Source: DAOLCO01 sp964612555 (GTDB lineage Bacteria; Bdellovibrionota_C; UBA2361; SZUA-149; DAOLCO01). Taken from it: DNA of 64,000 nt. The notes beneath the pieces are model-generated. The model did no database searches. It was not told the DNA's origin and was given only the letters and a program-made list of their open reading frames with translations. Location of the stretch: positions 62,001 to 126,000 of the forward strand of contig CAZTBW010000004.1 in the NCBI GenBank assembly GCA_964612555.1, in the 5' to 3' direction. Both the position numbers and the translations under genes were made by a program. Each line of letters begins with the position of its first letter. The stretch's first letter is position 1. Below are positions 54,339-63,011 of this stretch, one piece after another.

Positions 54339-55205
54339 CTAAAATATATTCTGCCCGGAGATGCTTTGACCGTACTTCACCTTCATATGAGGATATATAT
54401 CACTCATATAGGAAACTTTCTTCTCGCTTACTACAATCACAGTCGAACCCAGATAAAAAGTTCCGAGCCTATCCCCTTTCTTTACTTGTATTTCCGAATT
54501 AAATTTCCTGATTTTTTCCTGGGGCTTGCATGCATCAAGATTTGTACGAAAATCATTTTCGTATTCAAGCCCAATCGAACCAACATTAGTTGCCCCAACC
54601 TTGATCACCGCTAACAAACCAAGACTTGTAGCAAGAATCGAGATAACTCTTTCATTAGTACAATACAGTGCGGGAACAGACCTCACCGCAGAGAGACTAA
54701 CCGGAAGCAAGGCACCCGGAACATATATCCTTTCAATGACCGTACCATCAAGTGGTGCGTGAATATGATGATAGTCACCCGGTGCAAGATAAAAACAAGA
54801 AAAAGACCCGTTTCTAAAAACATCCGGATAAGAAAGTTTATATTCTTCTGGATTATACTCTTCTGGGACAAAAAGATCTTCAAGCGTGTAATACAAACCT
54901 TTTGCCTGAAACAGGAGATTATCCTTAATATCTCCAAATTCCAGTATCCTGCCATCAACCGGGCTTACCAAACCTTCACCAAGAGGTCTTATCCCGGCTT
55001 TTAAACTTCGAGTAAAAAAATCTGAAAAGCGCTCAAACTCCTCTACTTCATTTTCAGACTCACTCAGATTAACCCCATATACCCGGGAAAAACTCCCATA
55101 CAGTACTTTTCTAAAAAATAGGGGCAGATAAACACGTGAGAGAACACCAGCTATTTTGCTTATACACTTGAGAGGTAGAAATTTAAGAACGGTATAAGGA
55201 ATCAA
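54339..55205 (-). CDS. psd: Phosphatidylserine decarboxylase proenzyme
   Basis: 288 residues. The self-cleavage motif LGST with Ser254 (becomes the pyruvoyl group), the catalytic His in GDYHHIHAPLDG, and FSDFFTR near the N-terminus are present. It makes phosphatidylethanolamine on the inner membrane. It precedes hemC by 7 bases. The 128 bases between its start and the next gene hold a GC-rich palindrome. Confidence 0.95.
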   Translation of the reverse strand: MIPYTVLKFLPLKCISKIAGVLSRVYLPLFFRKVLYGSFSRVYGVNLSESENEVEEFERFSDFFTRSLKAGIRPLGEGLVSPVDGRILEFGDIKDNLLFQAKGLYYTLEDLFVPEEYNPEEYKLSYPDVFRNGSFSCFYLAPGDYHHIHAPLDGTVIERIYVPGALLPVSLSAVRSVPALYCTNERVISILATSLGLLAVIKVGATNVGSIGLEYENDFRTNLDACKPQEKIRKFNSEIQVKKGDRLGTFYLGSTVIVVSEKKVSYMSDIYPHMKVKYGQSISGQNIF

Positions 55206-55280
55206 GATTAATATTCTTTTATGTTAGAAAATATTTGGAAAATGTGATAATAGCTAATCTTTTCAAAAAAGAAAAATCGG

Positions 55281-55303
55281 GTAGGGGCAAGCCCTGCCCC
55301 TAC
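55281..55303. repeat. GC-rich 8-bp palindrome, REP-like
   Basis: GTAGGGGC-N7-GCCCCTAC, perfect 8-bp stem, sharply GC-rich in an AT-rich gap between psd and the Cys-rich gene. It is typical of REP/short interspersed palindromes and shares arm sequence with 53351-53391. A RAYT gene lies 11 kb away. Confidence 0.5.
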
Positions 55304-55333
55304 AGAGATAATTCAAAATCAGACACTAGCTGC

Positions 55334-56890
55334 TTATTTAGACTGTCGATAGCTCTCAAAACCCTTATTTCCAATCACCGTCCTGCTACCGCCATACCAG
55401 GAGTTGATTTTTGTACTGGAAAAAGGGCAGGAATGTTCTCCCGGTGCGGAAAAATTACAGGACTCCAATCGCTCCTTGAATCTTTGCACCGGAGAGCGCT
55501 CAGGAATAGCAATCTTGAATTCGGAAGAAAACTCCCTTTCATAATCACTGAACTGAAAAGGCACTCCGCTGATTTCACATACGAGAAAATCATCATTCGC
55601 ACTTGCAAAACGCAGCGCGCTGACATTAGAAGTCTCTTCCTTCCAGATATGCCCAAATAAATGCGCCTGTATACGACCAAGAGGCATAAAAATATTTGCA
55701 AGAGAAAGATTATAGGGAAGTATCATCGTTCTGAAAATATCTATATTTCCCCATCCTCCACCATTTTTTAAATACTCAAGTATGCCATTTCGTAACCTGA
55801 AATATTCTTTCTCTTCATACTGTCTGTTAAGGATACAATAACTTTTGCCCTTCAGCCCAACACAACCAAACAGGTATTCACAATTTTCACATGCAATACA
55901 ATATTCACAAGCATTCAGCACCCCCCCGGAGGCATACACCATATGTGATTTTTTTACGTCACCTCCCATAAGCATCGAAAAGATACTGTCAGAAACTCCG
56001 GGACCTGTAAAAGCTCCTGCAACGAGGTTTTCAGCTTCAAAAGCACCTAATAACAGGCTACTATCCCTACTATTAAAAACGAGAAGCCCCGGGTCTATGT
56101 TTTTACTGAAATAGATATAATTCCCCGATGCCTCAGAGGAGCCCAACTCAAAGACGGCGGGCACTGGCTGAGCAAGAAGAAAATTTGAAAACCGTTCCCG
56201 AGCTGATTCAAGACGTACGGGGGAATATAGGGCAACTTCCTGTAACATGCGCTCATACTCTTCCTTACTAACAGGAGAGTTAAAAACCTGATACTCGGCA
56301 TCCTTTAATCCAAAACAAAAAATGCAATGAGTACAATTCTGACACGAATCAAGAAAATAAGAATGAGAACAGAAATGAGAATTCCTCGAAAAAAATATGT
56401 TCTCAGAATTTGTACACGAAACACATTCAAAAGAGTTCTTTAAATTCTCACATGAAAAACAATCCAGACTATGCACCATTGATCTACAGAAATAGTGCGC
56501 AGGATATCGCTCTTTTGGTTTGGTATCCTGTTCTGAAAGATATTCCTTGAACAGACCAACAAACTGATTCATAAACTCGTGTGGTTCGGAACTGCTTTCC
56601 CTCATTAAAGTATCCCCAGAAGAAGCTTCAAGAACGGGAATCCAGTTACCAGACTCTGATACTCTAAAAGACGGGATTTTCATACTACACATGCCGTCAT
56701 CAGTAGAAAAACTCATTCCTTCTTCCAGAGAAAAAACTTCAAGTGAGGGAACACACGCAAGCAAGTTTCTCAACTGTTCAAACGGGGACAACCCGGGCAG
56801 AGGAATATCAGAGCGACTGTAAGCTTTTTTCTCAACACTGCTTAAGGAAAACTCCTTACCGCTACGTTGACATATTAATCCGGATTTCAT
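55334..56890 (-). CDS. Cys-rich repeat protein of unknown function in the AmgK-MurU-PBP operon
   Basis: 518 residues, no signal peptide or membrane segment. Two Cys-rich blocks (about 135-200, with DCFSCENLKNSFECVSC, and about 328-350, ACEYCIACENCEYLFGC) likely bind Zn or Fe-S. Each ends in a related segment, LKDAEYQVFNSPVSKEEYERM and LKGKSYCILNRQYEEKEYF (partly shown), an internal duplication. Similar 'YCIxNKxYxxEEY' proteins occur widely in environmental bacteria, some misannotated as CoA-transferases. The gene starts 14 bases after the PBP gene, so it belongs to the wall-recycling operon. Confidence 0.75.
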   Translation of the reverse strand: MKSGLICQRSGKEFSLSSVEKKAYSRSDIPLPGLSPFEQLRNLLACVPSLEVFSLEEGMSFSTDDGMCSMKIPSFRVSESGNWIPVLEASSGDTLMRESSSEPHEFMNQFVGLFKEYLSEQDTKPKERYPAHYFCRSMVHSLDCFSCENLKNSFECVSCTNSENIFFSRNSHFCSHSYFLDSCQNCTHCIFCFGLKDAEYQVFNSPVSKEEYERMLQEVALYSPVRLESARERFSNFLLAQPVPAVFELGSSEASGNYIYFSKNIDPGLLVFNSRDSSLLLGAFEAENLVAGAFTGPGVSDSIFSMLMGGDVKKSHMVYASGGVLNACEYCIACENCEYLFGCVGLKGKSYCILNRQYEEKEYFRLRNGILEYLKNGGGWGNIDIFRTMILPYNLSLANIFMPLGRIQAHLFGHIWKEETSNVSALRFASANDDFLVCEISGVPFQFSDYEREFSSEFKIAIPERSPVQRFKERLESCNFSAPGEHSCPFSSTKINSWYGGSRTVIGNKGFESYRQSK

Positions 56891-56904
56891 CAGATGAAAA
56901 TATT

Positions 56905-58665
56905 TTAAGAAGGTAAAGAAGAAAAATCAGTCGCCGCAACCGTATCAACTGATGCCTCATCTACTTTTTCAGGAGGAGCCTGCTCCTGGGATGGCGTCGC
57001 AACATTTGTCAATAAGGATTCTGATTGAAAATAGTGTTCTAAAAATAATCTCCCAAGACCAACCCCATTGATTCGAGCAGAACCGTTATCAATTACAAGA
57101 GAAGCAATCGCCAGGGTGGGGTTGTGAGCAGGAGCTGCGGCAACAAACCAGTAATATCTTCCCTTGGGATTGCTCCCGCTAAGAGTACCGGTCTTACTTG
57201 CAATCGATATCTTCTTAAGCTGAGGTGAAGCAGTTTTAAACTGTTTTACTCCGGTGCCTTCCGTTGTGGTAGCTTTCATCATCCGAATCACTTCATCAGC
57301 AGTACTTTCAAGTACAATCTGATCAAGCACTTGTATCCCCTTATGAACCTTGATACGTCCACTTTTATCGACAACCATATCAACGATATACGGTTGCATC
57401 ATCAAACCTTTATTACCCAAAGCCGCTGTCATTGCAGCCGCATGCACAGGGCTCATATAGGCACTGCCAAATCCGGCAGCAGTTCTTGCAAGTTCGTACC
57501 TGTCCTGTTTCAAGGATATAGTACTGGGAGACACGGGAAAATCAGCAGTGATATTTTTCATAAAACCAAAATTAGCTGCGTACTGGGTCAGAACCTCAAC
57601 ACTTAAATTATTAAGCGCAATACGAGCAAAGGCAGGGTTACAGGACTTACCCAGTGCGGTACTAAGCTTCATCTGGGTTTTGTCTGTTTTTGGATTTGGA
57701 AGATAGTTATGCTTATTGAGGGTGTACATCCCTCCCCTGTAGCGTACATTGGTATCAGCAGTTACCCCTGAAGTCTCTACCGCTGCTGCTGCCGTAATTA
57801 TCTTAAACAAGGATGCCGCGGGGAAGGTACTCTGAGACACAAGCTCATGCCCCCGCATAGGAGAAACCTCAGAATGTCCGGCAAGAGCACGCACTTTTCC
57901 CGAAGCAGGCTCAATTGCAACAATGGTTCCCCATGGCACCTTGTGCCTTGCAAGTAAATCGGTGGCAAACTCCTGCAAACGTGGATTCAAGGTAAGGTAC
58001 ATTTTATCACCCTGAGCACCAATCTCATAATAAGAATCACCTTCTTTCTTCAAAAAAGGTCCCACATGATCGAGATATTGATAATCATCAGATGAGAGAG
58101 CTTGTCGACTACTCGAAAGACGAGCCATCGGAACTTCAGGATAAACTTCAGGATGCGCTACCGTATTCAGTGCGGGCTCAGCTAAGTAACTCTCAGAAAC
58201 ACCCCCACTCTCCAGATCACGCAAAGTAGCAGTACCCTTCCCTGTAGAAGCACCACTGCTTCTGGTAAATTTCTTTTTGGGAGGAGCATATCGATTTGAA
58301 ACCCCAGAAAAACTACTCGGCAAACTATTCGGCAAACTACTCGGGGAACTACTTTTGGTTACGTACTTCTTCTGGACACCCGTGTACTTTTTATTCTGGG
58401 CACTCCCGTATTTTTTGCCCTGAACGCCCCCACGTTTACCCTGAGTGCCCCTTTCTCTCGGAATACCCCTTTCTCTCTGAATACTCGGTCTGTTTCCCTC
58501 AAGATAGACCTTATTGTAGCTCACTCTGGAATGAGCATTCTTGTTTTTTTCAGCAAAAACATCGGTTCCGTTTCCAAAAATGAGAGCAAGACACAACATC
58601 AGCACCCCGGAGCACACACTCGGTAAGTACTTGAACGATGCTAACATATTAAAAATATTACGCAT
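56905..58665 (-). CDS. Penicillin-binding transpeptidase with repetitive basic N-terminal region
   Basis: 586 residues. An N-terminal hydrophobic helix (about 15-35) acts as signal or anchor. Residues 45-160 are low-complexity, Gly/Lys/Arg/Ser-rich with short repeats (RERGIPRERGTQGKRG). The transpeptidase domain has Ser285-x-x-Lys288 (SLFK), SCN 341-343 and KTGT 491-494 in the usual order. There is no glycosyltransferase domain and no large dimerisation domain, so it is a small class B-like PBP, perhaps specialised. Operon partners amgK and murU suggest it is linked to cell-wall repair. Confidence 0.85.
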   Translation of the reverse strand: MRNIFNMLASFKYLPSVCSGVLMLCLALIFGNGTDVFAEKNKNAHSRVSYNKVYLEGNRPSIQRERGIPRERGTQGKRGGVQGKKYGSAQNKKYTGVQKKYVTKSSSPSSLPNSLPSSFSGVSNRYAPPKKKFTRSSGASTGKGTATLRDLESGGVSESYLAEPALNTVAHPEVYPEVPMARLSSSRQALSSDDYQYLDHVGPFLKKEGDSYYEIGAQGDKMYLTLNPRLQEFATDLLARHKVPWGTIVAIEPASGKVRALAGHSEVSPMRGHELVSQSTFPAASLFKIITAAAAVETSGVTADTNVRYRGGMYTLNKHNYLPNPKTDKTQMKLSTALGKSCNPAFARIALNNLSVEVLTQYAANFGFMKNITADFPVSPSTISLKQDRYELARTAAGFGSAYMSPVHAAAMTAALGNKGLMMQPYIVDMVVDKSGRIKVHKGIQVLDQIVLESTADEVIRMMKATTTEGTGVKQFKTASPQLKKISIASKTGTLSGSNPKGRYYWFVAAAPAHNPTLAIASLVIDNGSARINGVGLGRLFLEHYFQSESLLTNVATPSQEQAPPEKVDEASVDTVAATDFSSLPS

Positions 58666-58713
58666 TAATAAAAATCCTGTTTTGCAATCACCTACTATAT
58701 TTATTAACCTATT

Positions 58714-59508
58714 TTATGCTTTTGTTGTAGATGTAAAATTAGCCTCTATTTGTTTAGATGCTTCCGAGAGTCGATCGATTGTACCAATATCGTTCCAGTA
58801 ACAATTACAAAAAGAAGCCCATATACCTCCCTTCTCTGTATCGGCACTATCGTGGAGAATTTGAGGAAACAGGTCTCTGGTCAAACTGAATATTGACTTG
58901 TTTTTTTCAAGATAAGTATCAATTCCTTTAGAAATAACACTTATTCCCGTAAACATAACACGACGCATAACAGGCTTATCAACATAACGGGTTCCCAGAA
59001 ACTCAACTACCCTGCCCTCTGCACTGAGTCCTATGCTTCCATAGCGTCTGATCGTAGCATCGGAATCACTCCGTACAAGAATAGTTATCAGAGGAGACTT
59101 GTTCAGATCTGAAGATATTTCCAAAAGTGATTCATAATCAGAAGAACCTGAAGCGGGAGATACTCCAAACTGAGGGTCAATAAACACATCACTATTCCAA
59201 CTTAAAATCTTTGAAGAAGAAAAAAGATTCCATGCTTTTTTTAAACCACCACCGGTGTCAAGAAGCTCACTCTCACTACTGAGAACAATTTCAAGCCCCC
59301 AGGTGCTTCCATCTCCAAGATATTCTTCTAATAAATCTTTCAGGTAGTGAGTATTGACCACCACTCTTTTCACCCCAAGTTTTGAGATAAGCTCAAGGTT
59401 CCATCCGATCAGTGGTTTACCGCAAAGGGATACCATCGGCTTGGGAAGTGAGTCAGTCAGTGGTCGTAAGCGAGTACCATACCCCGCTGCAAGCAAGAAC
59501 GCATCCAT
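58714..59508 (-). CDS. murU: MurU-like sugar-1-phosphate nucleotidyltransferase
   Basis: 264 residues with the NDP-sugar pyrophosphorylase start AFLLAAGYGTRLRPLTD and LPKPMVSLCGKP. In pseudomonads MurU makes UDP-MurNAc from MurNAc-1-P after AmgK, bypassing fosfomycin-sensitive MurA. The name is supported by the upstream AmgK-like gene (32 bases away). A sugar-1-P uridylyl- or guanylyltransferase of another pathway (for LPS or S-layer sugars) is the alternative. Confidence 0.8.
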   Translation of the reverse strand: MDAFLLAAGYGTRLRPLTDSLPKPMVSLCGKPLIGWNLELISKLGVKRVVVNTHYLKDLLEEYLGDGSTWGLEIVLSSESELLDTGGGLKKAWNLFSSSKILSWNSDVFIDPQFGVSPASGSSDYESLLEISSDLNKSPLITILVRSDSDATIRRYGSIGLSAEGRVVEFLGTRYVDKPVMRRVMFTGISVISKGIDTYLEKNKSIFSLTRDLFPQILHDSADTEKGGIWASFCNCYWNDIGTIDRLSEASKQIEANFTSTTKA

Positions 59509-59540
59509 TACAAATACAAAAACTCCCCCAAAAAATATCC

Positions 59541-60605
59541 CTATAACAATTCTTTCTCCACAACATACTCGGAAGTCAAATAAGGTGTCATAACATCTTT
59601 GAACTCTTTATAAATTTTCTTATCGTCCGAGGGTTGATCAAGAGTATTCATAATTCTTTTAACCGTTCCGGGAATCCATGCACCATATCTTTTCAAGCCA
59701 CGGGTGCGCACTACTTTTGCAAACCTTCCGGCAACTTTCATATCACGTTGCAATAACACTCGTGGGTATTCATATTCACAGACTACCGGGTCATCCCATT
59801 TGCTGAAAAACTGATTTTCCAGACGATTCACAAGCTGATCACCAAGAACCGAATCAATATCACGCTCATGTACCAGGGCTACCAGGTCGTACGGGCGAGT
59901 TCCCATAAGCGCATCCTGAAAATCTATTACACGTAAAACTCCATTCGTATCACGCATCAGATTCCAGGAATGATAATCTCTATGAACAAGCACTCTGGGG
60001 AATGCTTCAAGCTCGAAAGCAAGAGTTTCAAATGTTTTAGAGATAACTTTTTTCTCCGTTACGCTGAGTTTCTCCGGAAGGTAGTAATCAGACAATTCAT
60101 GCATCTCCTTAAAATAGAGCGCGGCATCAAAACCCCGTTCAAAAATAAAAAATCCCTGCGAGTGCTTGAGGTTCTGGATTTTATGAATCCCTTCAATAGC
60201 GGCACCATACACAGAAGGAACCGCCTCATCTTTCCCCTCTGCCAGTAAAATAATCGGACAGGAACCCAGGTCTTCAATCACAATTATATGGAGACTCTCT
60301 GAAGCATAATACACCTCTGGCACGGAAACTCCTCCTTTTTGAAAGAACTCTCCTACTTCCAGATACGACTCATAGCTTGATTTGACTATCTTTGCTCCAA
60401 CTTCGGGGGGCACTACGGAATCAAAATACATAATAATTACGGTCTGAGTTTCAGTCCGAAGAGGAGCGCCATCCGTCAACGAAACTCGAAAATACCGACG
60501 TGGTGACAAATCACCATGCACAAGTGAAATTTCCTTCACATGCTCATGTAAAGACATTTCCTTCAAGACTTTGAAGATTTTATCATTTACTTCTTTATCA
60601 ATCAT
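59541..60605 (-). CDS. amgK: AmgK-like sugar kinase (aminoglycoside phosphotransferase family)
   Basis: 354 residues. The kinase motifs HRDYHSWN (His208, Asp210) and VIDFQDALMG give the APH fold. The pairing with a MurU-like gene downstream is the pattern of AmgK, which phosphorylates MurNAc and GlcNAc at C1. It therefore likely recycles peptidoglycan sugars in the cytoplasm. It diverges from rsmI by 39 bases. Confidence 0.82.
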   Translation of the reverse strand: MIDKEVNDKIFKVLKEMSLHEHVKEISLVHGDLSPRRYFRVSLTDGAPLRTETQTVIIMYFDSVVPPEVGAKIVKSSYESYLEVGEFFQKGGVSVPEVYYASESLHIIVIEDLGSCPIILLAEGKDEAVPSVYGAAIEGIHKIQNLKHSQGFFIFERGFDAALYFKEMHELSDYYLPEKLSVTEKKVISKTFETLAFELEAFPRVLVHRDYHSWNLMRDTNGVLRVIDFQDALMGTRPYDLVALVHERDIDSVLGDQLVNRLENQFFSKWDDPVVCEYEYPRVLLQRDMKVAGRFAKVVRTRGLKRYGAWIPGTVKRIMNTLDQPSDDKKIYKEFKDVMTPYLTSEYVVEKELL

Positions 60606-60644
60606 TGGATAAGTTTCCCAAATCCTGCTAATTTATCAAATGTA

Positions 60645-61382
60645 ATGAATACTACAGCTAAAAATTCACCCACGCTCTATATCGTAGCAACTCCCATCGG
60701 AAACCTTGCCGATATCAGCTTCAGAGCCATAAGTACTCTCAAATCTGTTTCACTGATCTTTGCGGAAGATACCCGATCTTTTGCCCGCATCAGGAACCAT
60801 TATGAAATTGAAACACCATGCGAAAGTTATCACGAGCATAATGAGAATGCACGAACAAAGAGGATACTGGAACTCCTGAAGGATGGGAATTCAATAGCAC
60901 TGGTAAGCGACGCAGGAACTCCCCTTATCAGTGACCCCGGGTACAGAATTGTCCATGCAGCAAAAAATGCGGGCTTTCCGGTATCCCCTATCCCCGGTCC
61001 CTGCGCTGCGATTGCGGCGCTCTGTGCTTCAGGGCTTGAGACAGATCAGTTTATGTTTCTTGGATTTCTGCCGGTAAAAGAAGGTAAAAAAACAAAGGTT
61101 CTTCAGGATGTCCTTACTCATAATTGTACAGTAATATGTTATGAATCTCCGCATCGAATTCTGAAAACACTTCAGCTACTTGAAAAAATTGCACCATACA
61201 ATCCGGTATGTTGTGCAAGAGAAATCAGCAAGTTATATGAAGACATTTATACGGGGACTGCTTCTGAGGTTAAAAACCACCTGGAACACGAGACCTCAGT
61301 GAAAGGTGAATTTGTCTTACTGATTGGTAAATTGCCCAAGCAATTTTCAAAGTTTGATAAAGAATGTAATAAACAAACATAA
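60645..61382 (+). CDS. rsmI: 16S rRNA 2'-O-ribose C1402 methyltransferase RsmI
   Basis: 245 residues, a tetrapyrrole-methylase fold. N-terminal LYIVATPIGNLADIS, SDAGTPLISDPG, PIPGPCAAIAALCASG and YESPHRILKTL are diagnostic for RsmI/YraL. It methylates C1402 of 16S rRNA in the P-site with RsmH. It is followed by the polyprenyl synthase gene at 28 bases. The C-terminus is about 40 residues shorter than E. coli RsmI. Confidence 0.94.
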   Translation: MNTTAKNSPTLYIVATPIGNLADISFRAISTLKSVSLIFAEDTRSFARIRNHYEIETPCESYHEHNENARTKRILELLKDGNSIALVSDAGTPLISDPGYRIVHAAKNAGFPVSPIPGPCAAIAALCASGLETDQFMFLGFLPVKEGKKTKVLQDVLTHNCTVICYESPHRILKTLQLLEKIAPYNPVCCAREISKLYEDIYTGTASEVKNHLEHETSVKGEFVLLIGKLPKQFSKFDKECNKQT

Positions 61383-61409
61383 TTAATTTATTCTTCTGCA
61401 TTATTTGGT

Positions 61410-62465
61410 ATGAACAAAGAAGTTATTGATCAAATTACTCAAGATGCTCCGATTTCGATTCTCAAGCAGGATCGGCTCGGTCTACTGAAATTATCTGTGA
61501 AGGCTGCATTTCTGGGGGGTGCTCCTGCGCTTCGGGATGTGGAAAACAAAATTCGCTCCACACTTTCATCTGAAGCTCAAGTGCTGACCGATATCAGTAC
61601 GTATCTTCTTGAGCTGGGTGGTAAACGCATGCGCCCACTTCTGACTATCCTCGTCTCTCAGCTATTTAAAATGAAGAAGCCCTCTCAAGCACTTATTGAA
61701 GCCGCTGCCGGAATAGAGCTTATTCATATGGCTACTCTTCTCCACGATGATATCATTGATCAGTCTCCACTTAGAAGAAGTAAACCATCGGCATATTCTC
61801 AATTTGGACTTACCTCAACTCTTCTCACCGGGGATTTTCTACTGGTAAAAGCTTTTGGACTCTGTGCCCTTCTTGATGATTTCGTTATTAAGGAAACCGA
61901 AAAAGCATGTATTGCACTCACTGAGGGGGAAGTAACAGAGGGCTTACTCACAGGTGCTGCGATTCCGACTCTGGATGCCTATCTTAACGTAGTTGAAAAG
62001 AAGACTGCCTCATTATTTGCGCTTTCTACGGTTGTTGGAGCTTATTTGGCAGGAGCATCTCAGGAGGATATTTTAAAACTACGTGTATTTGGTAAATATG
62101 CGGGCATCGCTTTTCAAATGATAGATGATATTCTCGATATTACCGCAGATGAAGACCTGCTCGGAAAGCCTGCGGGAACAGATCTTAGACAGAAGACTCC
62201 TACCCTGGTTAACCTTATCTGGATTGAAGAAGAGCCTGAAAAAGCAAAAGATTTTTTCAGACGAGATTCTTCAGAAAAGGAGATTAAGGACACTCTGATA
62301 TATATCTCCCGCTCACCTGTGATTGATAAAGCAAGACTCCTTGCAAAAGATTATGCGGGAAGAGCCACCAATGCCTTGTTATCCATACCCGAGGAAAGTA
62401 TTAACACCAAAGTAAGGGCGCAGTTGTTTTCACTTCTTGATTACACTCTTGAGCGTTGCCTTTAG
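61410..62465 (+). CDS. Trans-polyprenyl diphosphate synthase
   Basis: 351 residues. First Asp-rich motif D113-D114-x-x-D117 (LLHDDIIDQS), second D239-D240-x-x-D243 (QMIDDILDIT), and the GGKRMRP motif near residue 70 are all typical of medium/long-chain E-prenyl synthases (IspB/HepT type). It makes the quinone side chain, fitting with the ubiE gene elsewhere in the window. The small-residue pattern upstream of the first motif suggests a long chain, but chain length is not certain. Confidence 0.9.
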   Translation: MNKEVIDQITQDAPISILKQDRLGLLKLSVKAAFLGGAPALRDVENKIRSTLSSEAQVLTDISTYLLELGGKRMRPLLTILVSQLFKMKKPSQALIEAAAGIELIHMATLLHDDIIDQSPLRRSKPSAYSQFGLTSTLLTGDFLLVKAFGLCALLDDFVIKETEKACIALTEGEVTEGLLTGAAIPTLDAYLNVVEKKTASLFALSTVVGAYLAGASQEDILKLRVFGKYAGIAFQMIDDILDITADEDLLGKPAGTDLRQKTPTLVNLIWIEEEPEKAKDFFRRDSSEKEIKDTLIYISRSPVIDKARLLAKDYAGRATNALLSIPEESINTKVRAQLFSLLDYTLERCL

Positions 62466-62481
62466 TCCTGTATGTAATGTA

Positions 62482-62862
62482 ATGGAAGTTAAAAAGATCA
62501 GCAGAATAAAATCTGAAAATGACGAGCAACAGATCGGAAAGGGTATTTCCATAACATTTGAAAATTCCGATGGCTCCCTCCGGAGCTTTGAGCTTAAAAG
62601 TGAAATCCTCAGGCGAGAATGTCCCTGCGCTTCCTGTCAGCAGCAAAGAGGGGACACCAGCCATAACACTCCACTTTCCGGTAAATCAAGCCTTCTCAAA
62701 GTGATCAAAGCAACTTCTGAGGAAGAATGTAATCTTGAAAAAATCTGGCTCTTGGGCAATTACGCCATTGGCATGAAATGGGCAGACGGACACGACTCAG
62801 GGATATATACATTTTCATTTTTAAAAGAACTTGCCCAAAAAACCGGAACTCACGGTGCCTGA
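62482..62862 (+). CDS. DUF971 protein
   Basis: 126 residues from ATG at 62482 (an upstream in-frame ATG at 62437 would overlap the synthase gene and adds a non-family N-terminus). GISITFENSDG, LRRECPCASCQQ with a Cys-rich loop and IGMKWADGHDSGIYTF match DUF971, also called the gamma-butyrobetaine hydroxylase-like N-terminal domain. Stand-alone DUF971 proteins are often near Fe-S maturation genes and may bind metal through the CPCxxC cluster. It follows the polyprenyl synthase by 16 bases. Confidence 0.85.
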   Translation: MEVKKISRIKSENDEQQIGKGISITFENSDGSLRSFELKSEILRRECPCASCQQQRGDTSHNTPLSGKSSLLKVIKATSEEECNLEKIWLLGNYAIGMKWADGHDSGIYTFSFLKELAQKTGTHGA

Positions 62863-62869
62863 TTTGACA

Positions 62870-62974
62870 ATGCCTGACTTGTGGTCATTTTTATTATTTA
62901 TCGCTATTCTTTTTTCTGGAATAGCAATTGGTTTTGTCTTAAGATCGTACGTAAGTAAATTCTCAAGATGTTAA
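62870..62974 (+). CDS. 34-residue single-helix membrane peptide (possible)
   Basis: ATG at 62870, 7 bases after the DUF971 stop and in the same direction, encoding 34 residues with one hydrophobic helix (LLFIAILFSGIAIGFVL) and a basic end. Too short for routine calling. Position and membrane-segment form support it modestly; function is unknown. Confidence 0.35.
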   Translation: MPDLWSFLLFIAILFSGIAIGFVLRSYVSKFSRC

Positions 62975-63011
62975 CACGCAAAATCTTCAATACATAAGGT
63001 AGTAAAACAAC

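Noticed and set aside
55334..56890. CoA-transferase (CaiB/BaiF) label sometimes attached to similar Cys-rich proteins
   Set aside because: No CaiB/BaiF motifs; the label appears to be an annotation artefact.
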